64,000 nt of DNA from Rhodospirillaceae bacterium UBA1479 (GTDB lineage: Bacteria > Pseudomonadota > Alphaproteobacteria > Rhodospirillales > Casp-alpha2), in the NCBI GenBank assembly GCA_002325375.1, contig DCRZ01000002.1:186001-250000 (forward strand), read 5' to 3'. The position numbers and the translations under genes were made by a program. The notes beneath the pieces are model-generated. The model searched no databases and was not told the origin of the DNA. It saw nothing but the letters and a program-made list of their open reading frames with translations. Positions 8,541 to 17,461 of this stretch are shown piece after piece (position 1 is the first letter of the stretch; every line of letters begins with the position of its first letter).

Positions 8541-9851
8541 ATGGAATACAATACCAATTCCCTTGAAGAGAACTGGATGCCCTTCACCGGCAACCGGGAC
8601 TTCAAGAAAAGCCCGCGCATCGTCGTGCGCGGCGAAGGGGTTCATTACTACGATCACAAGGGGGGTAAGATTCTCGACGGCTCGTCGGGTCTGTTCTGCT
8701 GCCCGCTCGGCCATGGCCGCAAGGAAATTGCCCAGGCGGTCTACGAACAGCTTCTGGAAAACGACTACACCCCGCCGTTCCAGCTCGGCCACCCGGGGGC
8801 TTTCGATCTGGCTCAGCGGGTCGCCCGCATCACGCCCGACCCGATGAACCATATTTTCTTCGCCAACTCGGGCTCGGAAGCAATCGACACGGCGCTGAAG
8901 ATCGCCATGGCCTATCACCGCGTCAAAGGCCAGGGCCACCGCACGCGCTTCGTCAGCCGCGAGCGCGCCTACCACGGCGTCAACATCGGCGGCACGTCCT
9001 TGTCGGGCATGGTCAAGAACCGCGAAACGTTTTCCGGCACCATGCCGGGTGTCGTGCACATGCGCCATACCTGGGATCCCAAGCAGGCCTTCACCCGGGG
9101 CCAGCCGGAAACCGGCGCCGACCTTGCCGACGATCTGCAGCGCATCTGCGAAAACGTCGGCGGGTCGACCATCGCCGCCTGCTTTGTCGAACCCATCGCC
9201 GGGTCCACGGGCTGCCTGGTGCCGCCCAAGGGGTACCTGGAACGGTTGCGCGAAATCTGCGACGCTCACGGCATCCTTTTGGTGTTCGACGAGGTCATCA
9301 CCGGCTTCGGCCGCACGGGGGCGCCCTTCGCGGCCCAGGCCTTCGGCGTCACGCCGGACCTGATGACCATGGCCAAGGCGATCACCAACGGCTGTCAGCC
9401 CATGGGCGCCATCGCCGTGAAGGACGAGATCTACGAGACCATCATCAACGCGGCGCCGGAGAACGCGATCGAACTGTTCCACGGCTATACTTATTCGTCG
9501 CATCCGGCGGCCTGCGCCGCCGGCGTCGCCGTGCAGAAGATCTACGAAGCCGACAATACCTTCGCGAAGGCGGCCGGCATGGTCGATTATTTCCAGAACG
9601 CGCTGTATTCCCTCGAAGGGCTCGACTGTCTGGCCGACATCCGCGGCTACGGCATGATGGGCGCCATCGAACTGAAGCCCAAGGGCAACCCGGGGGCGCT
9701 CGGCACCCAATTCCAGAAAGACCTGTTCTGGCGCGGCCTGCATGTGAAGTTCACGGGCGACTGCGGCGTCGTGGCGCCGGCCTTCGTCGCCAGTGAGGCG
9801 GACATCGACGCGATGATCGGTCTGCTTCGGGAAGCGCTCGAAGAAATCTGA
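8541..9851 (+). CDS. tpa: Taurine:pyruvate aminotransferase
   Basis: A 436-residue class III omega-aminotransferase. It should transfer the amino group of taurine to pyruvate, giving sulfoacetaldehyde and alanine. Visible: the NWMPFT N-terminus, NSGSEAIDTALK phosphate-binding loop, FDEVITGFGRTG with Asp250 for the PLP ring nitrogen, and MAKAITNG with Lys279 as Schiff-base lysine. Other class III enzymes (beta-alanine or putrescine:pyruvate) look alike; the divergent tauR and nearby xsc decide for taurine. The ATG follows a strong GAGGAGG at 7-8 bases. The gene ends in a clear terminator. Confidence 0.85.
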   Translation: MEYNTNSLEENWMPFTGNRDFKKSPRIVVRGEGVHYYDHKGGKILDGSSGLFCCPLGHGRKEIAQAVYEQLLENDYTPPFQLGHPGAFDLAQRVARITPDPMNHIFFANSGSEAIDTALKIAMAYHRVKGQGHRTRFVSRERAYHGVNIGGTSLSGMVKNRETFSGTMPGVVHMRHTWDPKQAFTRGQPETGADLADDLQRICENVGGSTIAACFVEPIAGSTGCLVPPKGYLERLREICDAHGILLVFDEVITGFGRTGAPFAAQAFGVTPDLMTMAKAITNGCQPMGAIAVKDEIYETIINAAPENAIELFHGYTYSSHPAACAAGVAVQKIYEADNTFAKAAGMVDYFQNALYSLEGLDCLADIRGYGMMGAIELKPKGNPGALGTQFQKDLFWRGLHVKFTGDCGVVAPAFVASEADIDAMIGLLREALEEI

Positions 9852-9876
9852 TTAGGATCGGATTGGTGAATTAAAG

Positions 9877-9907
9877 GCCGGGGCCGCTGAGCGGTCCCGG
9901 CTTTTTT
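9877..9907 (+). terminator. Intrinsic terminator after tpa
   Basis: An 11-bp stem (GCCGGGGCCGC with GCGGTCCCGGC, one G.T pair) with a 3-base TGA loop, followed by six T residues. It lies between the convergent tpa and the solute-binding protein gene. Confidence 0.9.
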
Positions 9908-11117
9908 ATTTCGCCGCCAGGTAGCGGTCGCGGTAGGCGTTGCGCAGGCCCGCGAACCACACGGGTTCGTCCGGCCACCACCACAGCTTCTCCAGCGCGT
10001 CCCCCGGATAGGCGTCCTGAAACGCCTGACGGGCCTTCTTGGTCAGCAGGCCTTCGACCCCCTGGACCACGGAGTTATAGCCCGAGGCGTTGCTCATCTG
10101 CGCGCCGGCGCGGGCGGTGTAGAGCGCATCGACGAAGGCATGGGCGGCGTCGACGTTCTTGGCCGCCGCCGTCAGCGACAGCCCGTCCATCCAGGCAAAG
10201 GCCCCTTCCTTCGGCGCCATGTAGGCGATCGGCTGGCCGGCCTTGGCCAGTTCAATGGCCGGGCCGTCCCAGGTCTGGCCGATCACCACGCCGTTGCGGG
10301 TGAAGTTGGTCTTCTGGCTTTCGTGGTCGTGCCAGAGGGCGCGCAGCCAGGGTTTGTGCGCGATGGCGAATTTAAGGATGTCGCCCCAGATGCTGCGCAT
10401 GGTGCCTTCGTCCTTGTAGGCATCCTGCAGCGGCGGCAGTTTCCCCTGTTCGGCCAGCATGCGCCCGATCCCGGACATCAGGGAATGAGCCCGGCCTTGG
10501 ATCAGGCCCTTCATTTCCGGCAGCCACAGGTCGGCCAGGGACAGGTTGCCGTAGACGCCCATGAAGCGGTCCGTGCGCCAAGCGATGCCTTCCGTCCCCC
10601 AGATATGGGGCAGGTGATGCTGGCCCTTGTTCCAGGACCAGCTTTCGGAAATTTTCAGGAACGCGGGCTGCACGTTGGCCAGGTTCGGGATCTTCTTCAT
10701 GTCCCAGGCCTGGGTCATGTTGAGGGCCAGCCACTGGCTCTTGCGGTGGGCGGAGGGGGAAATCACGTCCCAGGCGCGGCCGTGGGTCGCGGTGACCTGG
10801 GTCAGCATTTCCTCGTTGGAGCCGACGGTGGTGATGTTGGCGGTGATGCCCGTTTTCTTCTTGAAGGTCTTGGCGAAGCGGGCGGGGACGTAGCCGGTCC
10901 AGGTCAGGACGTTGACCGTTTCGCCCTTGGCGCTTGCGGGCCGGATCAGCATCGGCGCCAACGCCATGCCAATGCCGCCAGCGGCAAGCGCCGCGCCATT
11001 GCCCAGCAACGTACGGCGCGTGAAGGCACGCGCCAGGCGCGCGGTCTCTCCGGCAAAAGTGCCAGCGGAATCGGCTGTTTCTTGTTGGGGCTTACGGCCC
11101 ATGAACGGCGATCTCAA
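9906..11117 (-). CDS. Orphan ABC-type solute-binding protein, PotD/spermidine-putrescine-like
   Basis: A protein of up to 403 residues with a twin-arginine-type export signal (TRRTLLGNG followed by a hydrophobic Ala/Gly stretch), so export is probably by Tat. The mature part begins with ETVNVLTWTGYVP, typical of the polyamine/PotD binding-protein family, and continues with SNEEML and GVVIGQTWDGPA. No permease or ATPase gene is adjacent. It is convergent with tpa, which makes a link to taurine or amine uptake possible but unproven. The start is either TTG at 11117 or ATG at 11102; neither has a good ribosome site. Confidence 0.8.
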   Translation of the reverse strand: MRSPFMGRKPQQETADSAGTFAGETARLARAFTRRTLLGNGAALAAGGIGMALAPMLIRPASAKGETVNVLTWTGYVPARFAKTFKKKTGITANITTVGSNEEMLTQVTATHGRAWDVISPSAHRKSQWLALNMTQAWDMKKIPNLANVQPAFLKISESWSWNKGQHHLPHIWGTEGIAWRTDRFMGVYGNLSLADLWLPEMKGLIQGRAHSLMSGIGRMLAEQGKLPPLQDAYKDEGTMRSIWGDILKFAIAHKPWLRALWHDHESQKTNFTRNGVVIGQTWDGPAIELAKAGQPIAYMAPKEGAFAWMDGLSLTAAAKNVDAAHAFVDALYTARAGAQMSNASGYNSVVQGVEGLLTKKARQAFQDAYPGDALEKLWWWPDEPVWFAGLRNAYRDRYLAAK

Positions 11118-11249
11118 TACTGATGGATCAATGTCCCATTATCCCCGCCCATGAAGTCATTGCCAGCACCAGTTTTTATTATTCACGGTGCCAGTCGTCA
11201 GGAGCCTGCAAGGCGGGGCAGGTAGTATGAGCTCGTCATATGATCTTAT

Positions 11250-11843
11250 GTGTGCGTCTGGGGCCGAAATACCGTGGATGATGCTTTGGCAGATGCAGAT
11301 AAGGAGTGTGTTTTCGCCGTGGTCGAGCCTGGCGAGGCGCGCTCAACCAAATCGGTGGCGTTCCTTGACCATTGCCACGCCCTGCAGGCCGGTCGGGCGC
11401 TGCCCCGTTGGTCCGATTTCAAACTCCATGAATTGCCGGCTGACATCATTCCCTACATGGCCGTGGTTGACATCAACGGGGCGGATGGGTCGTTCACCTA
11501 TCGGTTCTGGGGGACAGGCCATACGGCCCTGAAGGGCGTCGACATGACCGGCCGGAAGGTTTCCGACATTTCCGCCTCGGCGATGGCCCGTATGGGCCAG
11601 CGTCAGTACGAGATGGTGGCGGCGGCGCGCCGACCGCTGATCTTCGTCCATGCGCTCACGCCCTATAACCCTTGGAAGACCGACATCCAGGTTGCGGTGC
11701 GCGTTCCCATGTCCGAAGACGGCAAGGCCATCGACAGGGTCGTGTCTTATTCGAACTATGTGGAAGACCGGAAAACCTGGGCCGATATCTATTGCCGGGC
11801 GCTGAACGCCGGCGGTGAAACAAAGATATCCGCCAACTCCTGA
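11250..11843 (+). CDS. PAS-domain protein (PAS_5-like)
   Basis: A protein of up to 197 residues resembling the PAS_5 group of alphaproteobacterial proteins: LPRWSDFKLHELPADIIPYMAVVDI, then YRFWGTGHTALKGVDMTGRKVSDI, which is the PAS core. No output domain is attached. Such stand-alone proteins often sense a small molecule, but their roles are mostly unknown. The start is uncertain: ATG at 11250 has no clear ribosome site and GTG at 11274 is an alternative. It is convergent with the transaldolase gene. Confidence 0.7.
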   Translation: MCVWGRNTVDDALADADKECVFAVVEPGEARSTKSVAFLDHCHALQAGRALPRWSDFKLHELPADIIPYMAVVDINGADGSFTYRFWGTGHTALKGVDMTGRKVSDISASAMARMGQRQYEMVAAARRPLIFVHALTPYNPWKTDIQVAVRVPMSEDGKAIDRVVSYSNYVEDRKTWADIYCRALNAGGETKISANS

Positions 11844-11868
11844 GGCGCGCCGACCCCGGGCAACCGGA

Positions 11869-12522
11869 TCAAAGAATGGACTGGCCGGTCTTTTCCCAGT
11901 CCTTCAGGAAAGCTTCCAGGCCCTTGTCCGTCAGCGGATGCTTGAACAACTGCCAGATCACCCCCGGCGGCAGGGTGCAGACGTCGGCGCCGATGCGCGC
12001 GGCGTCGACCACGTGCTGCGGCGAACGTACGGAGGCGACCAGGATTTCCGTCTGGAAGTCGTAGTTGGAATAGATCTCGGCGATCTCGCCGATCAGGCTC
12101 ATGCCGTCCTGGCCGATGTCGTCGAGCCGCCCGACGAAGGGCGAAATGAAGGCCGCCCCCGCCTTGGCCGCCAACAGTGCCTGGGCCGGGGAAAAGCACA
12201 GCGTCACGTTGACCGGCGTGCCGGCTTGGCTCAACGTCTTGCAGGCGACCAGTCCGGCTTCGGTCAAGGGCACCTTGACCGCCACGTTCTTGGCGACCTT
12301 GGCCAGCTTGCGGCCTTCCTCGATCATCCCGGCGGCGTCCGTCGCCGTGACCTCGGCGGAAACGGGGCCGTCGACCAGGGCGCAGATTTCCTTGATCACG
12401 TCGATGAAGTCGCGCCCCGATTTGGCGATCAGGGACGGATTGGTGGTCACGCCGTCGACCAGGCCGGTGTCGTTCAGGCGCTTGATGTCGGCGACGTCCG
12501 CCGTGTCGACGAAGAACTTCAT
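11869..12522 (-). CDS. tal: Transaldolase / fructose-6-phosphate aldolase (small TalC/FSA type)
   Basis: A 217-residue TIM-barrel enzyme of the short transaldolase subfamily, acting on sugar phosphates in the pentose phosphate pathway. Seen: KFFVDTADV and [10 protein letters not shown] at the N-terminus, VKVPLT with the Schiff-base lysine, [12 protein letters not shown] and [12 protein letters not shown]. The N-terminal length and the VTLCFS motif place it in the MipB/TalC group, which contains both transaldolases and F6P aldolases; sequence reading cannot separate the two. The start is MKFF, with GGGAG about 9 bases upstream. Confidence 0.9.
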   Translation of the reverse strand: MKFFVDTADVADIKRLNDTGLVDGVTTNPSLIAKSGRDFIDVIKEICALVDGPVSAEVTATDAAGMIEEGRKLAKVAKNVAVKVPLTEAGLVACKTLSQAGTPVNVTLCFSPAQALLAAKAGAAFISPFVGRLDDIGQDGMSLIGEIAEIYSNYDFQTEILVASVRSPQHVVDAARIGADVCTLPPGVIWQLFKHPLTDKGLEAFLKDWEKTGQSIL

Positions 12523-12653
12523 GAAGTCGGCTCCCAACCGATGGTGTCGTTGTTGGCCCCACTTAACCCGCTGGCCGGGGGGAAATCAACCGCCTGCCGC
12601 TTGCCCATGGAAATTCGCCGCCGCATAGTTCGCATCAGGAAATGGAGGCGCAC

Positions 12654-13109
12654 ATGCGGGCATTGCTGCAACGGGTGACGGCGGCCGGGGTTTCCTTGGT
12701 CGATGATGCGGGCGTGGAAACGCCCCTGGCCACGATCGGCCCTGGACTGGTGGTCCTGATCTGTGCAGAGCCGGCGGACACGGACGAGACCGCGCAGTTC
12801 TTCGCGCGCAAGGTCGCCAACATGCGGGTGTTCGAGGACGCAGACGGCAAGACCAACCTGTCCATCCAGGACGTGGGCGGTCAGGCCCTGGTGATCAGCC
12901 AGTTTACTTTGGCCGCCGATTGGAAGCGGGGCAATCGTCCCGGGTTTTCGGGGGCTGCCGACCCGGAGACGGCGGAACGTCTTTATCTGAAGTTCGTGGA
13001 TTTTCTGCGTGTCGAGGGTGTCGACGCGGCGACGGGCCGGTTCCGGTCGCACATGCGGGTGACCCTCACCAACGACGGGCCGTTCACGATCTGGATGGAT
13101 TCCGACTAG
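12654..13109 (+). CDS. dtd: D-aminoacyl-tRNA deacylase
   Basis: A 151-residue Dtd protein that removes D-amino acids (and glycine) from mischarged tRNA, an editing function in the cytoplasm. Family motifs are visible: MRALLQRV at the start, SQFTLAAD in the middle with the catalytic threonine region, and the Gly-cis-Pro signature GNRPGF. The end reads TNDGPFTIWMDSD. Start chosen at 12654 because GGAGG lies 6 bases before it; the in-frame ATG 12 bases upstream overlaps that site. It is divergent from tal. Confidence 0.95.
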   Translation: MRALLQRVTAAGVSLVDDAGVETPLATIGPGLVVLICAEPADTDETAQFFARKVANMRVFEDADGKTNLSIQDVGGQALVISQFTLAADWKRGNRPGFSGAADPETAERLYLKFVDFLRVEGVDAATGRFRSHMRVTLTNDGPFTIWMDSD

Positions 13110-13118
13110 GTACAAAGA

Positions 13119-13151
13119 AAACGCCGCGCCCTTTTGCGGGGCGCGGCGTTT
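13119..13151. terminator. Bidirectional terminator between dtd and the EF-hand gene
   Basis: A long GC stem (AACGCCGCGCCC pairing with GGGCGCGGCGTT) with a short TTTTGC-containing loop. On the minus strand the stem is followed by TTTTCTTTG, so it ends the EF-hand transcript best. On the + strand only TTT follows. Confidence 0.8.
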
Positions 13152-13191
13152 CCGTGGTGCCGCCGCTGGGGCGGGCGGCGGCGGGGGAGGG

Positions 13192-13701
13192 TTACTTGCG
13201 ATCGCCGTGACGGCCGCGTTCGTCGCGGTCGTGGTCACGGTCATGACCCTTGTGCTTACGCTTCAGTTCGCCGCGTTCGATCTCGCCGTCGTCGTTCCGG
13301 TCGAGATGCGCCATCATGCGGTCGACCCGGCGGGCGATCTCGGCTTCCGAAACCTTGGCGTCGCCGTCACGGTCAAGTTTCTGGAACATGCGGACCATGC
13401 GATGACGCATGATCTCGTTGAACAGGCCCTGGAATTCGTCCAGCGACAACTGACCATTCTTGTCGGCGTCGTACTTGGTGATGGACGCCTTGCGGGCGGC
13501 TGTGATCTCGTCCTTGGTGATTTTGCCGTCCTGGTTGGTGTCATAGCGTTCGAACAGGTGTTCGGCGCGGTCGAAGGATTTGCCGTGGTGACCACGGGAA
13601 CCGGCTTGGACCGCGACGGCGGTGGTGCCGATTGCCATGGCCGCGACCAGGGCGCCGAGGACGATCTTGGTGTGGGTCTTCATACGGTGGGTGCGTGCCA
13701 T
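13192..13701 (-). CDS. Periplasmic EF-hand (calmodulin-like) calcium-binding protein
   Basis: A 169-residue protein with a Sec signal peptide (about 1-33, ending VQAGS) and four EF-hand loops at residues 54-65, 78-89, 110-121 and 134-145. Loops 1, 2 and 4 have full or near-full D-x-D/N-x-D/N-G ligand patterns; loop 3 reads DRDGDAKVSEAE, with Gly at position 4 and Ala at position 6. The tail is His/Asp/Arg-rich (HDRDHDRDERGRHGDRK). It probably buffers or senses calcium in the periplasm. GGAG precedes the ATG at 13701. It is divergent from the two-component genes, which may regulate it. Confidence 0.85.
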   Translation of the reverse strand: MARTHRMKTHTKIVLGALVAAMAIGTTAVAVQAGSRGHHGKSFDRAEHLFERYDTNQDGKITKDEITAARKASITKYDADKNGQLSLDEFQGLFNEIMRHRMVRMFQKLDRDGDAKVSEAEIARRVDRMMAHLDRNDDGEIERGELKRKHKGHDRDHDRDERGRHGDRK

Positions 13702-13889
13702 CGATTGTCTCCTTGTTTCGTGGCTTTCGATGCCCCCAAGAGACCCTGCAAACGTCGCTCAAATATGGCGGAAAACGCGGCTATTGTCGCAAAACGTGCC
13801 GGGTTGGCAGGGTGACACAGTTGGTTACAAATTTTTGCCCGCCGCCCCGCGGGCCTTTGGCATAGTGGCGTCCTGGAAAGAATGAGATC

Positions 13890-14615
13890 ATGGCTGACAG
13901 CGAACACATCCTGGTCGTCGACGACCATCCGGACATCCGGGACGCCCTGGCGCGCTATCTGAAAGAGCACGGCTATCGGGTGACCACGGCCGATCGCGCC
14001 CAATCGGCGCGTCAGGTGCTGGACACCAGCGCCATCGACCTGGTGGTTCTGGACATCATGATGCCGGGCGAGGACGGTCTGTCGCTGTGCCGCCACTTGC
14101 GCGCCACCACATCCCTGCCGGTGATCCTGCTGACCGCCATGGCCGATGATACGGACCGCATCATCGGCCTGGAAATGGGGGCCGACGATTACGTGACCAA
14201 GCCGTTCAATCCGCGTGAACTGCTGGCCCGCATCAAGGCCGTATTGCGCCGCGCCACCGCCATGCCGCCGGTCGAGGCCGAAGCCCCCGGCACCTGCTAT
14301 CGCTTCGGTCCTTGGACCTTCGATCCGGGCGCCCAGGTGCTGAGCGGCCCGGGCGGTGATCCCATCACCCTGTCGACGGGGGAAAGCCTTTTGTTGGGCG
14401 TGTTCGTGCGCCACCCGGGCCGGGTTCTGAATCGCGATCAGCTGTTGGACCTGACCCGCGGGCGCACGGCGCAATTGTTCGACCGTGCCATCGACAATCA
14501 GGTCAGCCGCCTGCGCAAGAAGGTTGAACGCGACGCGCGCAATCCCGAATACATCAAGACCCATTGGGGCGGCGGATACAGCTTTGCCGCCCCTGTCGAG
14601 ATCATCCGGCCATGA
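13890..14615 (+). CDS. OmpR-family response regulator
   Basis: A 241-residue regulator: receiver domain 6-118 with acidic pocket Asp11/Asp12, phospho-acceptor Asp55 (VVLDIMMPG) and Lys104 (TKPF), then a winged-helix DNA-binding domain about 140-235 (RGRTAQLFDRAIDNQVSRLRKKVE, THWGGGYSF). It should be phosphorylated by the kinase encoded next; the two genes overlap by ATGA, so they are co-translated. The divergent EF-hand gene is a candidate target. Confidence 0.93.
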   Translation: MADSEHILVVDDHPDIRDALARYLKEHGYRVTTADRAQSARQVLDTSAIDLVVLDIMMPGEDGLSLCRHLRATTSLPVILLTAMADDTDRIIGLEMGADDYVTKPFNPRELLARIKAVLRRATAMPPVEAEAPGTCYRFGPWTFDPGAQVLSGPGGDPITLSTGESLLLGVFVRHPGRVLNRDQLLDLTRGRTAQLFDRAIDNQVSRLRKKVERDARNPEYIKTHWGGGYSFAAPVEIIRP

Positions 14616-16078
14616 CGGCGTCCCGCTTCAGGCTGCCCTGGCCACGGTCCCTGGCGGCGCAGCTGATTGCGTCGTTGCTGGTCGCGATCACCGTCGCGCA
14701 GGTCGTCAGTTTCGTTGTGTTTACGTCGGAACGCCGCGAGGATATTGCCAACGCGCGGCGCGAACAGGTGATGCAGCGCGCGGCGTCGTTGGTGCAGATG
14801 CTCGACCGCCTGGGGGCGCAACGCGACGCGGCCCTGACCGAGACGATTCTGACGGCGGCGACCTCGACCCGTGTGCGGTTCTGGATCGCGCCGACCAATG
14901 CGGTGCCGGCGGACCGGGCGGAGGTGGTCGACAATGATTATGTCCGCTCCCTGTCAGATCGCCTGGGCGACGACGACCGGCGGCGGATACTCATCATGGT
15001 CGCCGATCACGACGACCACCGGCTGCTGTCCATGCCTCGGTTCATTCACCGACTGCACCGTAAGTGGCATGGAGAGGGCGCCAAAGGCGCCGGGGCGTCC
15101 GCGGCGAATGCGGGCGCCCCGCCCCATCGCTCCGTGGGCCTGGCGCTGTCCGTGTCGTTGGGGGGCGGTGAATGGCTGAACGGGGAATGGGCGGCCCCGC
15201 CGCCGCGGGTGTGGGGCATCCGCGCCCTGATCGCCATGGCGTTGATGGTGCTGGCGGTATCCGCCGTCAGTTTCCTGATCGTGCGACGCCTGACCCGTCC
15301 GCTGCGCGAACTGGCCGCCGCCGCCGATGCGCTTGGCCGCGGCGACGTGCCGCCGCCGCTGACGCCCCGGGGACCTGGCGAAATCCGCCGCACGACCGCC
15401 GCCTTCAACACCATGCAGGAACGCCTGCACCGCTTCGTCGCCGATCGCACACGCATGCTGGCCGCCATCAGCCACGACCTGCGCACGCCGCTGACGTCGC
15501 TGCGCCTGCGGGCCGAATTCATCACCGATGACGCGGAGAATAAGCAGAAGATCCTCAACATCCTGGACGAGATGGAACGCATTACCGAAGCCACGCTGGC
15601 CTTCGCCCGCGACGAACAGGCGGGCGGTCAGTCGGAGGCCACGGACATCGCGGCGCTGTGCGGCGACGTCGCCCAGGAACTGGGCGACATGGGGCTGGAC
15701 GTGACGTTCACACCGGCCGGGCCGGCCGTCATGATCTGTCAGCCGACGGCGATCAAGCGGGCCATTCGTAATCTGGCCCAGAACGCCGTTCATTACGGCG
15801 GGCGGGCGCGCCTGACCGCACGCCTCGGCGACAGCGAAATCCTGGTCACGGTCGAAGACGACGGCCCCGGCATTCCCGAAGCCGACCACGACAGCGTATT
15901 CGAACCCTTTACCCGGCTGGAAACCTCGCGCAGCCATGAAACGGGCGGGGTTGGGCTGGGCCTGGCGATCACCCGCAACATCGTGCGCGCTCATGGCGGC
16001 GACATTCGCCTGGAAAATCTGACGCCCCGGGGGCTGCGGGTGACCGTGTCCTTGCCGCTGCCGAATGACGGCGATTAA
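14612..16078 (+). CDS. Membrane sensor histidine kinase (EnvZ-like architecture)
   Basis: A 488-residue kinase. TM1 is at about 15-37, the periplasmic sensor at about 38-202, TM2 at about 203-224, and a HAMP domain at about 225-280. The H-box is ISHDLRTPLTSLRLR with His288, followed by an N-box (NLAQNAVHYGG), a G1 box (DDGPGIP) and a G2 box (GVGLGLAI). The periplasmic part holds a His/Asp-rich stretch near 130-155 (HDDHR, HRLHRKWH), which could bind a metal ion. It starts inside the regulator stop codon (ATGA), so the start is firm. The signal is unknown; calcium or a transition metal is a guess from the sensor composition and the EF-hand neighbour. Confidence 0.92.
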   Translation: MTASRFRLPWPRSLAAQLIASLLVAITVAQVVSFVVFTSERREDIANARREQVMQRAASLVQMLDRLGAQRDAALTETILTAATSTRVRFWIAPTNAVPADRAEVVDNDYVRSLSDRLGDDDRRRILIMVADHDDHRLLSMPRFIHRLHRKWHGEGAKGAGASAANAGAPPHRSVGLALSVSLGGGEWLNGEWAAPPPRVWGIRALIAMALMVLAVSAVSFLIVRRLTRPLRELAAAADALGRGDVPPPLTPRGPGEIRRTTAAFNTMQERLHRFVADRTRMLAAISHDLRTPLTSLRLRAEFITDDAENKQKILNILDEMERITEATLAFARDEQAGGQSEATDIAALCGDVAQELGDMGLDVTFTPAGPAVMICQPTAIKRAIRNLAQNAVHYGGRARLTARLGDSEILVTVEDDGPGIPEADHDSVFEPFTRLETSRSHETGGVGLGLAITRNIVRAHGGDIRLENLTPRGLRVTVSLPLPNDGD

Positions 16079-16120
16079 AGGCCCTGGATAACAGGTTGGG
16101 CACCTATAACTAAAGCCTTG

Positions 16121-16151
16121 TTGGCAAAGGGTTTTATTTTAAGGCTATACT
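16121..16151 (+). promoter_or_regulatory. Candidate sigma-70 promoter of the degenerate GGDEF-EAL gene cluster
   Basis: A -35-like TTGGCA (16121-16126) and a -10-like TATACT (16146-16151) are separated by 19 bases, about 55 bases before the GTG start at 16206. The spacing is long by 2 bases; the hexamers match the consensus at 5 of 6 positions each. Confidence 0.45.
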
Positions 16152-16205
16152 GCCGTTCGGCGCTGTCGGACGGGGACCGGCGGCTGCCCGCAGAGGAGGC
16201 GGACC

Positions 16206-17426
16206 GTGGAAACCCTGAATGCGGGCGAACCCGGTGGCGAGATCGGCACCATTCACGATCTGATGGAGACGCTGGACCATTGGTCGGCGGCCGAGTCCGA
16301 CCTCAATCATCTGCTGTTGGTGTCCTTCACCACGCTCGGCATGCCCGATCAGCAGGCCGGGGTGCAGCAGGCGCTTGAGGGCGCCTTTCTTACCTTCGTC
16401 CATTCCCGCGGCGGGCAAGTGTACAAATTGTCCGATCTGGACACGGCGATTATGATCAAGCTTGCTGAATTTAACCGCATGGAAGCAATGATGGACCTCA
16501 AGGTCGACATCATGCGGGTCATCCAGCAGCACCTGCCGGAACATTTCTCCAAGATCGATCAGGCACGTCTGATCCGGCCCATCGACCTTGGCGCGCGCCT
16601 GGACGCGGCCAAGCGGTTTCTGGATGCCTATGGCGACCGCCGCCGCGAGACGGCCGGCGACGAACGCGGCGAGCGGCCGCTCAACATGCAGGACATCCAG
16701 AAACTGCGCGACGCGCTGCGCAAACTGGGCCCGCGGGAATTCGGCAAGCGCTATATCCGCTCGCAGACAGCGGCCCGGATCGTGCCGGGCAAAACAGCCC
16801 AGCCGGTGATGACTGAATATTATGTCGGGGTCGATCTGTTGAAGCAGTCGATCCTGCGCGGGGTCGATATCCGCGGCACCGGCAACGTGTTCAACCAGTT
16901 GACCCTGACTTTCGATCAGGCGCTGCTGTACTGCATCGGCGCCGTGACCAACGACAGAAGCAAGACGTCGCTGAACATGAACGTGGAAACCGTGTTCACC
17001 AATGCCTTCGACCATTTCCTGAACGAAGGCGGCGACGCGGGCCTGGCCGGCGTGGTCATCGAATTCCGCCAGGACAACATGTTCCAGCATTTCAGCCAGT
17101 TCCAGACCGCGTGTGACTTGATTCATAAGCGCGGCGGCACCGTCGCCATCGACAATGTGCAGCCAGAAACCCTGGGCGTGGTCAATCTGCACCGCCTGAA
17201 GGTCAAGATGGCTAAGGTCATGTGGCGGGGCGACGCCGAGGACTCCTATCTTCAGGCCAAGGACGATATCCGAACCATGCAGGAAGGCGGTACGGTCATG
17301 GTGCTGGCCCATGTCGATGACGAACAGGCCATCACCATCGGCCAGAGCCTTGGCATCACTATGTTTCAGGGCTATCACGTGGACAAACTTCTGGCCGGGG
17401 GAACGGCCGCAAAGGGCCGCGGCTAA
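16206..17426 (+). CDS. Degenerate GGDEF-EAL-like protein, paralogue 1 of 3
   Basis: A 406-residue soluble protein with no membrane segment. Residues 33-115 follow the GGDEF-domain pattern (HLLLVSFTTLG... then GGQVYKLSDLDTAIMIK) but lack GGDEF itself. Residues 160-395 follow the EAL pattern in order: TEYYV (E204) where EAL stands, LNMN (N257), VVIEF (E286), VAIDN (D316, second Asp lost), AKVMW (K337), LAHVD in place of AEGVE, and a conserved FQGY (387-390) for the QGYxF end. Several catalytic residues are replaced, so phosphodiesterase activity is unlikely; a binding or scaffold role is inferred. GTG start with GAGGAGG upstream. First of three tandem paralogues. Confidence 0.7.
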   Translation: METLNAGEPGGEIGTIHDLMETLDHWSAAESDLNHLLLVSFTTLGMPDQQAGVQQALEGAFLTFVHSRGGQVYKLSDLDTAIMIKLAEFNRMEAMMDLKVDIMRVIQQHLPEHFSKIDQARLIRPIDLGARLDAAKRFLDAYGDRRRETAGDERGERPLNMQDIQKLRDALRKLGPREFGKRYIRSQTAARIVPGKTAQPVMTEYYVGVDLLKQSILRGVDIRGTGNVFNQLTLTFDQALLYCIGAVTNDRSKTSLNMNVETVFTNAFDHFLNEGGDAGLAGVVIEFRQDNMFQHFSQFQTACDLIHKRGGTVAIDNVQPETLGVVNLHRLKVKMAKVMWRGDAEDSYLQAKDDIRTMQEGGTVMVLAHVDDEQAITIGQSLGITMFQGYHVDKLLAGGTAAKGRG

Positions 17427-17461
17427 CGCGGTTCCGCCGGATATAGAAACGGACACGCACA

